This document shows positions 44,133 to 52,846 of a stretch of 64,000 nucleotides of DNA, in pieces (within the stretch, counting starts at the first letter, position 1; each line of letters opens with the position of its first letter). The stretch lies in the NCBI RefSeq assembly GCF_013874595.1, contig NZ_CP059431.1, forward strand, positions 2,542,001 to 2,606,000, read 5' to 3'. Made by a program: the position numbers and the translations under genes. The DNA comes from Flavobacterium sp. xlx-214. GTDB lineage: Bacteria > Bacteroidota > Bacteroidia > Flavobacteriales > Flavobacteriaceae. A model generated the notes under the pieces. The model made no database searches. It saw nothing but the letters and a program-made list of their open reading frames with translations, and had not been told where the DNA came from.

Positions 44133-44741
44133 ATGCAAATTTTAGTGCAAGATACTAATTCAAGTATACTCTATAAACTATTAACGGGTTTGGTAATTCC
44201 GCGCCCTATTGGGTGGATATCAAGCATTGATGCCAACGGTATTAACAACCTTGCTCCTTTTTCGTTCTTTAATGTGGTAGGCGAAGATCCGCCACACGTT
44301 ATGTTTTCTACCGTACGCACGGGCAATAAAAACAAAGACACGTTAAATAATGTATTAGCCAACAAAGAATTTGTGGTGAATTTGGTTACCGAAGATTTGG
44401 TTGATGCCATGAATACTACATCAATTAGCGCCTCTGCAACCCAAGATGAGTTTGCTATTGCCAACCTTACGCCTATTGCGTGCGAAACCATTAAACCAAT
44501 GCGCGTACAAGAAGCTAAAGCACACTTTGAGTGCGAAATGGTGCATCATTACTTTTTAGAAGATCATACCAATGGCGGTGCCTGTGTGGTTATTGGCAAA
44601 GTAAAAATGATACATATTGCCGATGATATTTTATTAGACAACTATTACATTAACTTAGATAAATACAAGCCTGTGGCGCGTTTGGCAGGATCAAACTACG
44701 GTACCTTAGGCAAAGTATTCTCAATTAAACGTCCTTTATGA
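44133..44741 (+). CDS. Flavin reductase-like FMN protein (DIM6/NTAB family)
   Basis: Flavin-binding split-barrel protein. LTGLVIPRPIGWISSID, NNLAPFSFFNVVGEDPPHVMF and NKDTLNNVLANKEFVVNLV are the family pattern. It may supply reduced flavin or act as an accessory oxidoreductase in the aryl-CoA pathway. The frame is open from 44061, but the extra 24 residues are hydrophobic and not family-like, so I chose the ATG at 44133 (202 residues). Its stop overlaps the next start in an ATGA arrangement. First gene of the operon. Confidence 0.85.
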   Translation: MQILVQDTNSSILYKLLTGLVIPRPIGWISSIDANGINNLAPFSFFNVVGEDPPHVMFSTVRTGNKNKDTLNNVLANKEFVVNLVTEDLVDAMNTTSISASATQDEFAIANLTPIACETIKPMRVQEAKAHFECEMVHHYFLEDHTNGGACVVIGKVKMIHIADDILLDNYYINLDKYKPVARLAGSNYGTLGKVFSIKRPL

Positions 44742-46990
44742 AAATAACTGTTATTGGTGGTGGCCCAGGTGGCTTATATTTTTCTATTCTTACCAAAAAA
44801 GCGTTTCCACATTTTGAAATTGATGTGTACGAACGCAACAAACCCGATGATAGTTTTGGCTTTGGTGTGGTATTTTCGGATGAAACTTTGGGCGAATTCT
44901 TAAAGCGTGATATGCAATCGTACGAGCTTATTCGTAGCAAATTTGCCTATTGGGATGATATTATTGTGGCAAAAGATGGCGAACAGGTAAGTGCTGGTGG
45001 TAATGGTTTTTGCGGATGTTCGCGTAAAACGTTATTAAAATTACTGCATCAGCGTTGTAATGAAGAAGGAGTTGGTTTGCACTTTGAACAAAACATTGAC
45101 GATGTAGCTCAATTTAGTACATCAGACATCATTATAGCAGCCGATGGTATTGGTAGTACCGTGCGTACGTTGTATAAAGAACAATTTGGCACCAACATTC
45201 AATTAAAAAGCAATCGATTTGTATGGATGGGATCTACCAAACCTTTAGATGCTTTTACCTATTTCTTTAGAAGTACCCCTTACGGACTTATAGTAGCACA
45301 CACTTATCAGTACGAAGAAGGCATGAGTACTTGGATTTTTGAGTGTAGCAATGAAACATGGCAGCAATTACAATTTGAAGTAGAGAACGAAGAAGATACT
45401 GTTACCAAATTAACCGCTATTTTTAAGGAAGAATTAGATGGTCATGGGTTAATTACCAACAAATCACACTGGCGACAGTTCCCTCATGTGACCAATAAAA
45501 ACTGGTCTTATAACAACATTGTATTATTAGGCGATGCTAAGGCAACCGCTCATTTCTCTATTGGCTCTGGAACCAAGCTTGCTATGGATTGTGCTATTGG
45601 CTTACATGATGCTATTGTGGCAAACCCTACCAATGTACAAGCCGCTTTTAAGCAATACGAGGCTACAAGAAGAAACCCAGTGGAAATGATACAGTACGCT
45701 GCTACCGTTTCTTTAGATTGGTTTGAGCATATGAACCGTTACAAAGCGTTTCCTTTTTATCAATTTTCTTTTGGATGCATGACGCGTTCTAAGAAAGTAA
45801 CCTATGAAAACTTACGTTTACGCGATCAATCATATACCGATAAAGTATTGAATGAGTTTAAAGAGCGTTATCATTTTACATCAAATAGTCCTGCATTTAC
45901 GCCGTTTCAATTACGAAATATGGTAGTATCGAATAGAATTGCGCTAACATCAATGAGTCAGTACATGGCACAAAACGGTATGGTGAATCAATGGCACTTT
46001 CAACATTACACATCGCGTGCAATTGGTGGCGTAGGTTTAATAATAACCGAGAAAACAGCGGTATGTGCTAACGGTAGAATTGGCGAAACGTGCACAGGTA
46101 TTTATACCAACGAACAAACTTTGGCGTGGAAAAACATAAACGATTTTATACACCAACATACACAAGCAAAAATTGCTATACAATTAGGGCATGCAGGTAG
46201 AAAAGGCACCACAACAAATGCTTTAATTTCGGCATCGGCCATTCCGTTTTCAGAAGAAAGCAACATACCTACCGAATTATCGATCACCCAAATGGACGAA
46301 GTGGTGCAACAATTTGTACAAGCTACTAACAATGCCCAACAAGCAGGCTTTGATATGATTGAGTTACAAGCACATCATGGCTTTTTATTGGCATCGTTTT
46401 TATCGCCATTAACCAACACTCGAACTGATGAATACGGCGGAAGCATAGAAAACCGTCTGCGTTTTCCTTTACGTGTATTTCATGCAGTGCGTAATGCGTT
46501 TCCACAAGACAAACCTATATCGGTACGTATCTCAGCAAACGATTGGGCCGATGGTGGTATTACCGAAACAGATGTTATTGCTATTGCAAATGCTTTTAAA
46601 ACTGCCGGCGCCGATGTTATTAATGTATCAACAGGTAATACGGTGCCTCATCAACAGCCTAAAACGGGGCGTATGTTTCAAGTTCCGTTTTCAGATATGG
46701 TTCGCAATACCGTAAATGTACCTACCATTACAGCAGGTTCTATTACAGATATCGATCAAATAAATACCATTATACTAAGTGGTAAAGCAGATATGGTTGC
46801 CTTAGGCAAACCTTTAATGTTAGACCCGTATTTTGTTAGGAAAGCACAAGCTTATGAAGGGGTTGAAATAGATGATGTTCCTGCAGCATACCAAAAAGGA
46901 ATGACACCTTTATACGCAGCTGAACAAGCCAACAGAAAGCAAACCGAGAAAATGAAAAGGGCATTAAAACCTAAAAGCAACAAGAAATAA
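44738..46990 (+). CDS. Fused aryl-CoA monooxygenase / OYE-type reductase
   Basis: 750 residues, two domains. Residues 1 to about 370 are an FAD monooxygenase: VIGGGPGGLYFSIL, SDIIIAADGIGSTVRTLY (DG motif) and NIVLLGDAKATAHFSIGSG (GD motif). Residues about 385-735 are an Old Yellow Enzyme type FMN domain: SQYMAQNGMVNQWHFQHY, IELQAHHGFLLASFLSP and RTDEYGGSIENR. This fusion is known from 2-aminobenzoyl-CoA monooxygenase/reductase of Azoarcus and from proteins named salicylyl-CoA 5-hydroxylase. With the gentisate-type dioxygenase downstream, 5-hydroxylation of an ortho-substituted benzoyl-CoA is most likely. Substrate (salicylyl- or anthraniloyl-CoA) is unproven. Confidence 0.85.
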   Translation: MKITVIGGGPGGLYFSILTKKAFPHFEIDVYERNKPDDSFGFGVVFSDETLGEFLKRDMQSYELIRSKFAYWDDIIVAKDGEQVSAGGNGFCGCSRKTLLKLLHQRCNEEGVGLHFEQNIDDVAQFSTSDIIIAADGIGSTVRTLYKEQFGTNIQLKSNRFVWMGSTKPLDAFTYFFRSTPYGLIVAHTYQYEEGMSTWIFECSNETWQQLQFEVENEEDTVTKLTAIFKEELDGHGLITNKSHWRQFPHVTNKNWSYNNIVLLGDAKATAHFSIGSGTKLAMDCAIGLHDAIVANPTNVQAAFKQYEATRRNPVEMIQYAATVSLDWFEHMNRYKAFPFYQFSFGCMTRSKKVTYENLRLRDQSYTDKVLNEFKERYHFTSNSPAFTPFQLRNMVVSNRIALTSMSQYMAQNGMVNQWHFQHYTSRAIGGVGLIITEKTAVCANGRIGETCTGIYTNEQTLAWKNINDFIHQHTQAKIAIQLGHAGRKGTTTNALISASAIPFSEESNIPTELSITQMDEVVQQFVQATNNAQQAGFDMIELQAHHGFLLASFLSPLTNTRTDEYGGSIENRLRFPLRVFHAVRNAFPQDKPISVRISANDWADGGITETDVIAIANAFKTAGADVINVSTGNTVPHQQPKTGRMFQVPFSDMVRNTVNVPTITAGSITDIDQINTIILSGKADMVALGKPLMLDPYFVRKAQAYEGVEIDDVPAAYQKGMTPLYAAEQANRKQTEKMKRALKPKSNKK

Positions 46991-46992
46991 AC

Positions 46993-48573
46993 ATGAAAGA
47001 TACATTTGCTAAAGATCATTTACCAAAAAACGATCTACAACCAAAGTATTCCTTTTTAGATTTACCCCAGTTTAACCAACCAGAAAATCTAAATTGTGTA
47101 GAACAACTTCTTGATATGCATTGCAAGCAAGGCAATGGCAACCGTCCGTGCATATATTCAAATGATATATTATGGACATACGATGATTTGTTAGCAAAAG
47201 CCAATCAAATAGCACACGTATTGGTTGATGATTTACACGTAAAACCAGACAGCCGCGTGTTATTGCGCTCATGCAACAACGCTCTAATGGTAGCTTGTTG
47301 GTTTGCAGTATTAAAAGTAGGCGGTATTGTAGTGGCAACCATGCCTTTACTTCGCGCAAAAGAATTAGAAACCATGATTGAATGTGCCGAAATTGCACAC
47401 GTTATATCAGATTATTCGTTAGCAGAAGAAGTGCATTTAATAGCTTCTGCTTTTGTAAAATCAACCTCTTTCTTTGGTGAAGCGTTGTTTGATGCCTTAA
47501 TTGCATCCAAACCTACCACTTTTCAGAATCATCCTACAAAAGCTAATGACATTGCCTTGATTGGTTTTACATCGGGTACTACAGGAAATCCTAAAATGAC
47601 AGCGCATTACCATAAAGATATCTTGAATATTTGCGAAGCTTTTCCTGCATTTTCGTTACAACCCACACCAAAAGATGTCTTTACAGGCACCCCTCCTATT
47701 GGGTTTACCTTTGGTTTAGGCGGCTTGGTGTTGTTTCCAATGTACTATGGGGCAAGCACTGTGTTAATAGAAAAGCCAAATCCAGATATTTTATTACAAA
47801 CCATAGAAAAGTATGAGGTTACAGTGTGTTTTACGGCTCCTACTGCTTGGCGTATTTTAACCGAAAAATCAAAAGACTACAACATTTCAAGTTTAAGAAA
47901 ATGTGTATCGGCTGGTGAAACACTTCCTTTAAAGATATGGGAAGATTGGTATGCAACTACTGGTTTAAAAATCATCGACGGAATTGGTGCTACTGAAATG
48001 TTACACATCTTTATTTCATCTAATGCTGAAAACATCCGTCCGGGTGCTACAGGAGTTGCCGTTACAGGTTACGAAGCTAAAGTGGTAGATAATAAAGGGA
48101 ACGAGGTAGATAGAAATACTCCGGGTAGATTGGCTGTGAGAGGCATCACGGGTTGTAAATATTTAAACAGACCCGAAAAACAAAGGGAATATGTTGAAAA
48201 TGGATGGAACATTACGGGTGATGTCTTTAAACAAGACGAAGACGGTTTCTTTTGGTTTGTTGCCCGTGGCGATGATATGATTATTTCATCGGGCTACAAC
48301 ATTGCTGCAATTGAAGTGGAAAGTGTTTTGTTACAACACAACGATATTGCCGAATGTGCGGTAGTAGGTATTCCTGATGCCGAACGAGGTATGTTGGTTT
48401 GCGCGCATATTGTATTAAAAAATCACGAAAAAGCATCAAAAGAGTTTGCTACAGAGCTTCAAAATTGGTTTAAGGAAAAAGCAGCGCCGTATAAATACCC
48501 AAGAATGATTAACTTTATGGAACGTTTACCTAAAACCGAAACAGGTAAAATTCAGCGTTTTAAATTAAAGTAA
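46993..48573 (+). CDS. Benzoate/2-aminobenzoate-type CoA ligase
   Basis: AMP-forming acyl-CoA synthetase, 526 residues. Motif A5 is LIGFTSGTTGNPKMT (about residue 190), the A-site loop is IGFTFGLGGLVLFP and DGIGATEMLHIF, then NITGDVFKQDEDGFFWFV and the catalytic Lys in PKTETGKIQRFKLK near the C-terminus. The set of motifs matches benzoate-CoA ligases. It should activate salicylate, anthranilate or a related acid with CoA for the monooxygenase encoded just upstream (2 bp gap). Confidence 0.88.
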   Translation: MKDTFAKDHLPKNDLQPKYSFLDLPQFNQPENLNCVEQLLDMHCKQGNGNRPCIYSNDILWTYDDLLAKANQIAHVLVDDLHVKPDSRVLLRSCNNALMVACWFAVLKVGGIVVATMPLLRAKELETMIECAEIAHVISDYSLAEEVHLIASAFVKSTSFFGEALFDALIASKPTTFQNHPTKANDIALIGFTSGTTGNPKMTAHYHKDILNICEAFPAFSLQPTPKDVFTGTPPIGFTFGLGGLVLFPMYYGASTVLIEKPNPDILLQTIEKYEVTVCFTAPTAWRILTEKSKDYNISSLRKCVSAGETLPLKIWEDWYATTGLKIIDGIGATEMLHIFISSNAENIRPGATGVAVTGYEAKVVDNKGNEVDRNTPGRLAVRGITGCKYLNRPEKQREYVENGWNITGDVFKQDEDGFFWFVARGDDMIISSGYNIAAIEVESVLLQHNDIAECAVVGIPDAERGMLVCAHIVLKNHEKASKEFATELQNWFKEKAAPYKYPRMINFMERLPKTETGKIQRFKLK

Positions 48574-48610
48574 GTAGTAGATTTTAGATTTAAGTATTAA
48601 GACCTGGTAT

Positions 48611-49183
48611 ATGAATAAGCTTCCTAATTTTAACATTGAAACAAAAGGAGAAATATCTTTAGAATTTCTAAAAAGAAATATGTTAACTTTTCATCAAGCA
48701 ATTACATATATTCAAAAATTACCATACGGAAGAAATGCTGATAAAGATAATTTATCAACCGTTTTTATAGACAACAAAGGAACTTGTAGTACAAAACATG
48801 CTTTATTAAAGCAAGTAGCCGATGAAAATAATTTTAATGAGATGCAATTGATTTTAGGTATTTTTAGAATGAATGCTCAAAATACGTTTAAAATTGCTAA
48901 AACATTAAAAGAATATAATTTAGAGTATATACCAGAAGCTCATAATTATTTAAAATATAAAGGTAAAATTTTTGATTTCACAAGAATGAATAGTTCAGCT
49001 ACAGACTTTGCTACTGATTTAGTTTATGAAATCGATATAAAACCAAGTGAAATAAATCAAACTAAAATTCAAATACATAAAAACTTTTTGATAGATTGGT
49101 TAAATGAAAATCCTAATATTACCTACTCGCTAAACGAAATTTGGAGTATTAGAGAACAGTGCATTAAAGATTTATCAGAATAA
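48611..49183 (+). CDS. Transglutaminase-like protein of unknown function
   Basis: 190 residues, no signal peptide. A papain-like Cys-His-Asp triad can be read: Cys59 in NKGTCSTKHALLKQVAD, His111 in PEAHNYLKYKG and Asp122 in IFDFTRMN. This is the layout of bacterial transglutaminase-like/N-acetyltransferase-like cysteine enzymes. I do not know this protein from any aromatic pathway. It lies between the ligase and thioesterase genes on the same strand, with a 37-bp gap before it, and is richer in A/T than its neighbours, so it may be a later insertion. Confidence 0.6.
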   Translation: MNKLPNFNIETKGEISLEFLKRNMLTFHQAITYIQKLPYGRNADKDNLSTVFIDNKGTCSTKHALLKQVADENNFNEMQLILGIFRMNAQNTFKIAKTLKEYNLEYIPEAHNYLKYKGKIFDFTRMNSSATDFATDLVYEIDIKPSEINQTKIQIHKNFLIDWLNENPNITYSLNEIWSIREQCIKDLSE

Positions 49184-49194
49184 ACAATAATATA

Positions 49195-49623
49195 ATGAAC
49201 TATTTTATAAAAGAAGAACAAATACGTTTTAGACATACCGATTTTGCAGGAATAGTATTCTATCCACGATTCTTAGAAATGCTAAACGATTTAGTAGAAG
49301 ATTGGTTTGAAGAAGCTTTAAACCGACCTTTTTCTAAAATACACGAAACCAACGGCATACCAACTGTCGATTTAAAAGTGCAATTTAAAAAGGCAGCTCG
49401 TATTGGCGATACCTTAATTAAAAAGCTATGGGTTATTAAGTTAGGGTCGGCATCTGTTGTGTGTGGTTTTGTATTTGAGCATCAAAACGGAGACATTTGC
49501 CTGCAAGGCGAGGTTACTTTGGTAAATGTTGCCATTGCCGAAGACAGAAAAGAAATTAAATCGGTAGTTTTTAACGAAGAAACCATTAAGAGAATTACTC
49601 CTTTTATCATTGAAAATAATTAA
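49195..49623 (+). CDS. Hotdog thioesterase, 4-hydroxybenzoyl-CoA thioesterase type
   Basis: 142 residues. IRFRHTDFAGIVFYPRFLEML holds Asp16, the position of the catalytic Asp of the Pseudomonas 4HBT family, and KKAARIGDTLIKK and GDICLQGEVTLVNV follow the family strands. It should hydrolyse the hydroxylated aryl-CoA (gentisyl-CoA or its 2-amino analog) to the free acid and CoA before ring cleavage. Confidence 0.85.
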   Translation: MNYFIKEEQIRFRHTDFAGIVFYPRFLEMLNDLVEDWFEEALNRPFSKIHETNGIPTVDLKVQFKKAARIGDTLIKKLWVIKLGSASVVCGFVFEHQNGDICLQGEVTLVNVAIAEDRKEIKSVVFNEETIKRITPFIIENN

Positions 49624-49626
49624 ATT

Positions 49627-50604
49627 ATGATTGATTTTAAAAAATTTAAAGCGGCTACAGTACAAACTTCTCCTGTTTTTTTAAATGTAGAGAAAACCAT
49701 TGACAAAGCCATAGCGTTTATAAAAGAAGCACACGAAAACGGAGCGCAACTAATTGCTTTTCCAGAAGTATTTATTGCTGGATATCCGTATTGGAATTGG
49801 ATTATGACACCTGTACAAGGCAGTAAATGGTATGAAGAATTGTATAAAAACTCGGTTGCTGTAAACGATGCCTCTATGCAAGCGTTATACAATGCCGCAA
49901 AAGAATATAAAATAACAGTAGTTATAGGCATTAACGAACGTGGCGATAGTTACGGCGAAATATACAATACCAATTTAATCATCAATCATAACGGAGAAGT
50001 AATTGGTAAACATAGAAAATTGGTTCCTACTTGGGCTGAAAAACTAACTTGGACAAGTGGTGATGGTTCGTCATTAAAAGTATACAATACCGAAGTTGGT
50101 CCGTTGGGTACCTTAGCTTGTGGCGAAAACACCAATACATTGGCTCGCTTTACACTGCTTTCTCAAGGAGAGTTAATTCATATTGCCAATTATATTTCGT
50201 TACCTGTTGCCCCACCCGATTATGATATGGCAGAAGCAATTAAAATTCGTGCTGCAGCGCATTCTTTCGAAGGCAAGTTGTTTACCATTGTATCATGTTC
50301 AACCATTTCACAAGAAATTAAAGATGCTTTACGTGCTGATGTTCCTAATGTAGATGAATTATTAGATAGAAAAAGCAGCGCCTTTTCTGGATTTATCGGT
50401 CCAAACGGAGCCGTTATTGGCACGCCTTTAATTGATGAAGAAGGAATGGTATATGCAGATATCGATTTATCGAAATGCATTCAACCAAAGCAAATGCACG
50501 ATATATTAGGACATTACAATCGTTTTGATATCTTTGATTTACGAGTAAATGTGGCTCCTACAAAAAAAATCACTTTTGTTGATAAATCTCAAGACAACCT
50601 ATAA
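49627..50604 (+). CDS. Nitrilase-family carbon-nitrogen hydrolase
   Basis: 325 residues with the Glu-Lys-Cys triad: Glu47 in IAFPEVFIAGYPYW, Lys131 in GKHRKLVPTWAEKLTW and Cys165 in GTLACGENTNTLARF. SGDGSSLKVY and RAAAHSFEGKLFTIVS follow. The motifs are those of true nitrilases (branch 1), not of amidases such as AmiE. It could turn an aromatic nitrile into the acid that enters the pathway, or act on an amide intermediate. It is placed 3 bp after the thioesterase and 20 bp before the dioxygenase, firmly inside the operon. Confidence 0.85.
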   Translation: MIDFKKFKAATVQTSPVFLNVEKTIDKAIAFIKEAHENGAQLIAFPEVFIAGYPYWNWIMTPVQGSKWYEELYKNSVAVNDASMQALYNAAKEYKITVVIGINERGDSYGEIYNTNLIINHNGEVIGKHRKLVPTWAEKLTWTSGDGSSLKVYNTEVGPLGTLACGENTNTLARFTLLSQGELIHIANYISLPVAPPDYDMAEAIKIRAAAHSFEGKLFTIVSCSTISQEIKDALRADVPNVDELLDRKSSAFSGFIGPNGAVIGTPLIDEEGMVYADIDLSKCIQPKQMHDILGHYNRFDIFDLRVNVAPTKKITFVDKSQDNL

Positions 50605-50624
50605 CCAACTAACAAACTTAAATT

Positions 50625-51740
50625 ATGAACGAAAATCATTCAGATGATCAATACGGTAGAGCACGCGTACAAGACACGCCAGAGCTTGAAGCTTATTACA
50701 AAGAGCTTGAAGGTTTAGGTGCAGGCGCTTTATGGACGGTTGCTAACGATATTGAACCTTGGGAACCTAAAAGTAAATCTATTCCTATGTTATGGAAATA
50801 CAACGATTTACGTCATTTGGTTTTAAAATCATCCGAGTTAGTAACTCCCGAACAAGCAGGTCGCCGAGTAGTTTATTTGGTAAACGATAACCGCAAAGAT
50901 GTTAGTGCAGCTGTGGGTTGGTTGTATACCGGTATTCAAGTTACACGTCCTGGAGAATTTACATCGGCACATCGTCATAAAGCATCAGCGCTTCGTTTTA
51001 TTATGGAGGGCGAAGGCGGATATACGGTTGTTGATGGCAATAAAATTATGTTAGAAGTCAATGATTTTGTCATTACTCCTAACTCAACTTGGCACGAGCA
51101 TGGTGTTGAAGCAGGCGGAAAAACCTGTATTTGGCAAGATGGTTTAGATATTCCGTTGGTTAATGCGTTAGAAGCAAATGATTATGCGGTGTACGATGGT
51201 ACGCAAGAATTGATTGCGCCCTTAAACTATTCGCCAATGACGTACGGAGGCACAGGATTAATTCCGCCCGATAAAGAATGGAACAAACCTTATTCGCCTT
51301 TATTTAAATATTCGTGGAAAGTAGTTTATCCAGCCTTGTTAGAAGCCGAAAAAGTGAATGAACCAAATCCGTACGATGGTATTCTTATGAACTATACCAA
51401 CCCTTTAAACGGTGATCATGTGATGCAAACCATGGGTGCTTCTATTCAATTATTACCAAAAGGATTTAAAGGAAAAGCACACAAACATACAGGTTCTTTT
51501 GTGTATCAATGTGCAAAAGGAAGTGGCTATTCTATCATTAATGGAAAACGTTTTGATTGGGCAGCACGCGATATTTTTTGTGTGCCTTCTTGGGCTTGGC
51601 ACGAGCATCATAATACATCTGATACCGAAGATGCTTGTTTGTTTTGTTTTAACGATTTACCTGTAATTGAAAAGTTAGGATTGTTTCAAGAACGTATTTT
51701 TGAAGAAAATGAAGGATATCAAACAGTTATTAAAGAATAA
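50625..51740 (+). CDS. Gentisate 1,2-dioxygenase-type ring-cleaving cupin
   Basis: Bicupin of 371 residues. The N-terminal cupin has the iron ligands in TSAHRHKASALRFIMEG (about residue 115) and NSTWHEHGVEAGG (about residue 155), as in gentisate dioxygenases. The C-terminal cupin keeps GKAHKHTGSFVYQCAKGSG and WAWHEHHNT. It should cleave the ring of gentisate (or 5-hydroxyanthranilate) between C1 and C2 with O2. Followed by FAH and maleate isomerase genes. Confidence 0.88.
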   Translation: MNENHSDDQYGRARVQDTPELEAYYKELEGLGAGALWTVANDIEPWEPKSKSIPMLWKYNDLRHLVLKSSELVTPEQAGRRVVYLVNDNRKDVSAAVGWLYTGIQVTRPGEFTSAHRHKASALRFIMEGEGGYTVVDGNKIMLEVNDFVITPNSTWHEHGVEAGGKTCIWQDGLDIPLVNALEANDYAVYDGTQELIAPLNYSPMTYGGTGLIPPDKEWNKPYSPLFKYSWKVVYPALLEAEKVNEPNPYDGILMNYTNPLNGDHVMQTMGASIQLLPKGFKGKAHKHTGSFVYQCAKGSGYSIINGKRFDWAARDIFCVPSWAWHEHHNTSDTEDACLFCFNDLPVIEKLGLFQERIFEENEGYQTVIKE

Positions 51741-51743
51741 TTT

Positions 51744-51923
51744 ATGAAAAAATCTAATCCATTACTTACATTTATACTATCATTTATATTCATACTTTTA
51801 GGTGTTAGACTAATATCTAACAAAGATCAATTTTCAATTGTAATTGGATACATAAGCATTGTGTTTTGGTCTGCTTTATTCTTCGTAACACTTTACAAAT
51901 TAATAATAAAAAAGAAAATTTAA
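51744..51923 (+). CDS. Small two-helix membrane protein in the catabolic operon
   Basis: 59 residues, too short for most gene finders. ATG at 51744, stop TAA at 51921-51923. Two hydrophobic segments (about residues 7-23, LTFILSFIFILLGVRLI, and 32-52, IVIGYISIVFWSALFFVTLY) with a Lys-rich C-terminus (KLIIKKKI). It begins 3 bp after the dioxygenase stop and ends 13 bp before the next gene, so it is in the same transcript. Function unknown. Confidence 0.6.
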   Translation: MKKSNPLLTFILSFIFILLGVRLISNKDQFSIVIGYISIVFWSALFFVTLYKLIIKKKI

Positions 51924-51936
51924 TATATTCCTTAAA

Positions 51937-52845
51937 ATGAAACTATTAACTTATTTAACATCAGATAACGAGCAACGTGCAGCTTTTGTACACAACAATA
52001 AAGCTGTTGATTTAGAAGATTTTGGAGAATTAACCAATTTCCCTTTACCAAATACCTTATTAGAATTAATTGATATGGGAATTGAGGTAATTGATGAAAT
52101 CAATAGCTTGGTTGCAGATGTTTCTGAAGCTGAATTAAATGAAATTAGCTACGATTTAAACGAAATTACTATTGTAGCACCTATTCCTAAACCAAGAAAA
52201 AATATTATTGGTATTGGGTTAAATTATAGCGAACACGTTGCCGAAAGCGCAAGAACTTTAGATACAACAGGTAAACTGCCAACTAAACCTATCATTTTTT
52301 CTAAACCACCAACAACGGTTACGGGTCCAAATACAAACGTACTTTTAAATACAAAGCTTACGCAACAATTAGATTGGGAGGTTGAATTAGCCGTTGTTAT
52401 AGGTAAGAAAGGAAAATACGTTGCGAAACAGGACGCATTAGAATATGTTTTTGGTTATACTATTATAAACGATATTTCGGCGCGCGATTGCCGCAGAGAA
52501 GGTCAATGGATTGTTTCTAAAGGTCAAGATACCTTTGCACCAATGGGACCTTTCTTAATCACAAAAGACGAGATTGAAAACCCTCACAACTTAAATCTTT
52601 CGCTAAAATTAAACGGAGTTGAAAAACAAAATTCAAACACGCAATTTATGTTGTTCAATATTAACGATTTAATCGAAGACTTAAGTATTGTTTTTACACT
52701 TGAACCTGGCGATATCATTGCTACTGGAACTCCTGCTGGCGTTGGTGCTGGTAGAAATCCGCAAGAATGGATGAAAAACGGCGATGTAATGGAATGTTTT
52801 GTTGAAGGCATTGGAACGTTAACAAATACAGTAAAAGAAATTTAA
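51937..52845 (+). CDS. FAH-family hydrolase, probable maleylpyruvate hydrolase
   Basis: 302 residues. Fumarylacetoacetate hydrolase fold with IIGIGLNYSEHVAES, PIIFSKPPTTVTGPN, LDWEVELAVVIGKKGK (metal-binding Glu residues) and FGYTIINDISARDCR, and ending with PGDIIATGTPAGVGAG. In gentisate pathways without glutathione-dependent isomerase, a FAH-family enzyme cleaves maleylpyruvate to maleate and pyruvate; the maleate isomerase gene directly after it fits this. Confidence 0.85.
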   Translation: MKLLTYLTSDNEQRAAFVHNNKAVDLEDFGELTNFPLPNTLLELIDMGIEVIDEINSLVADVSEAELNEISYDLNEITIVAPIPKPRKNIIGIGLNYSEHVAESARTLDTTGKLPTKPIIFSKPPTTVTGPNTNVLLNTKLTQQLDWEVELAVVIGKKGKYVAKQDALEYVFGYTIINDISARDCRREGQWIVSKGQDTFAPMGPFLITKDEIENPHNLNLSLKLNGVEKQNSNTQFMLFNINDLIEDLSIVFTLEPGDIIATGTPAGVGAGRNPQEWMKNGDVMECFVEGIGTLTNTVKEI

Positions 52846-52846
52846 A

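Noticed and set aside
47072..47398. Minus-strand frame of 108 codons opposite the CoA ligase gene
   Set aside because: Antisense shadow of a well-supported gene with clear ligase motifs.
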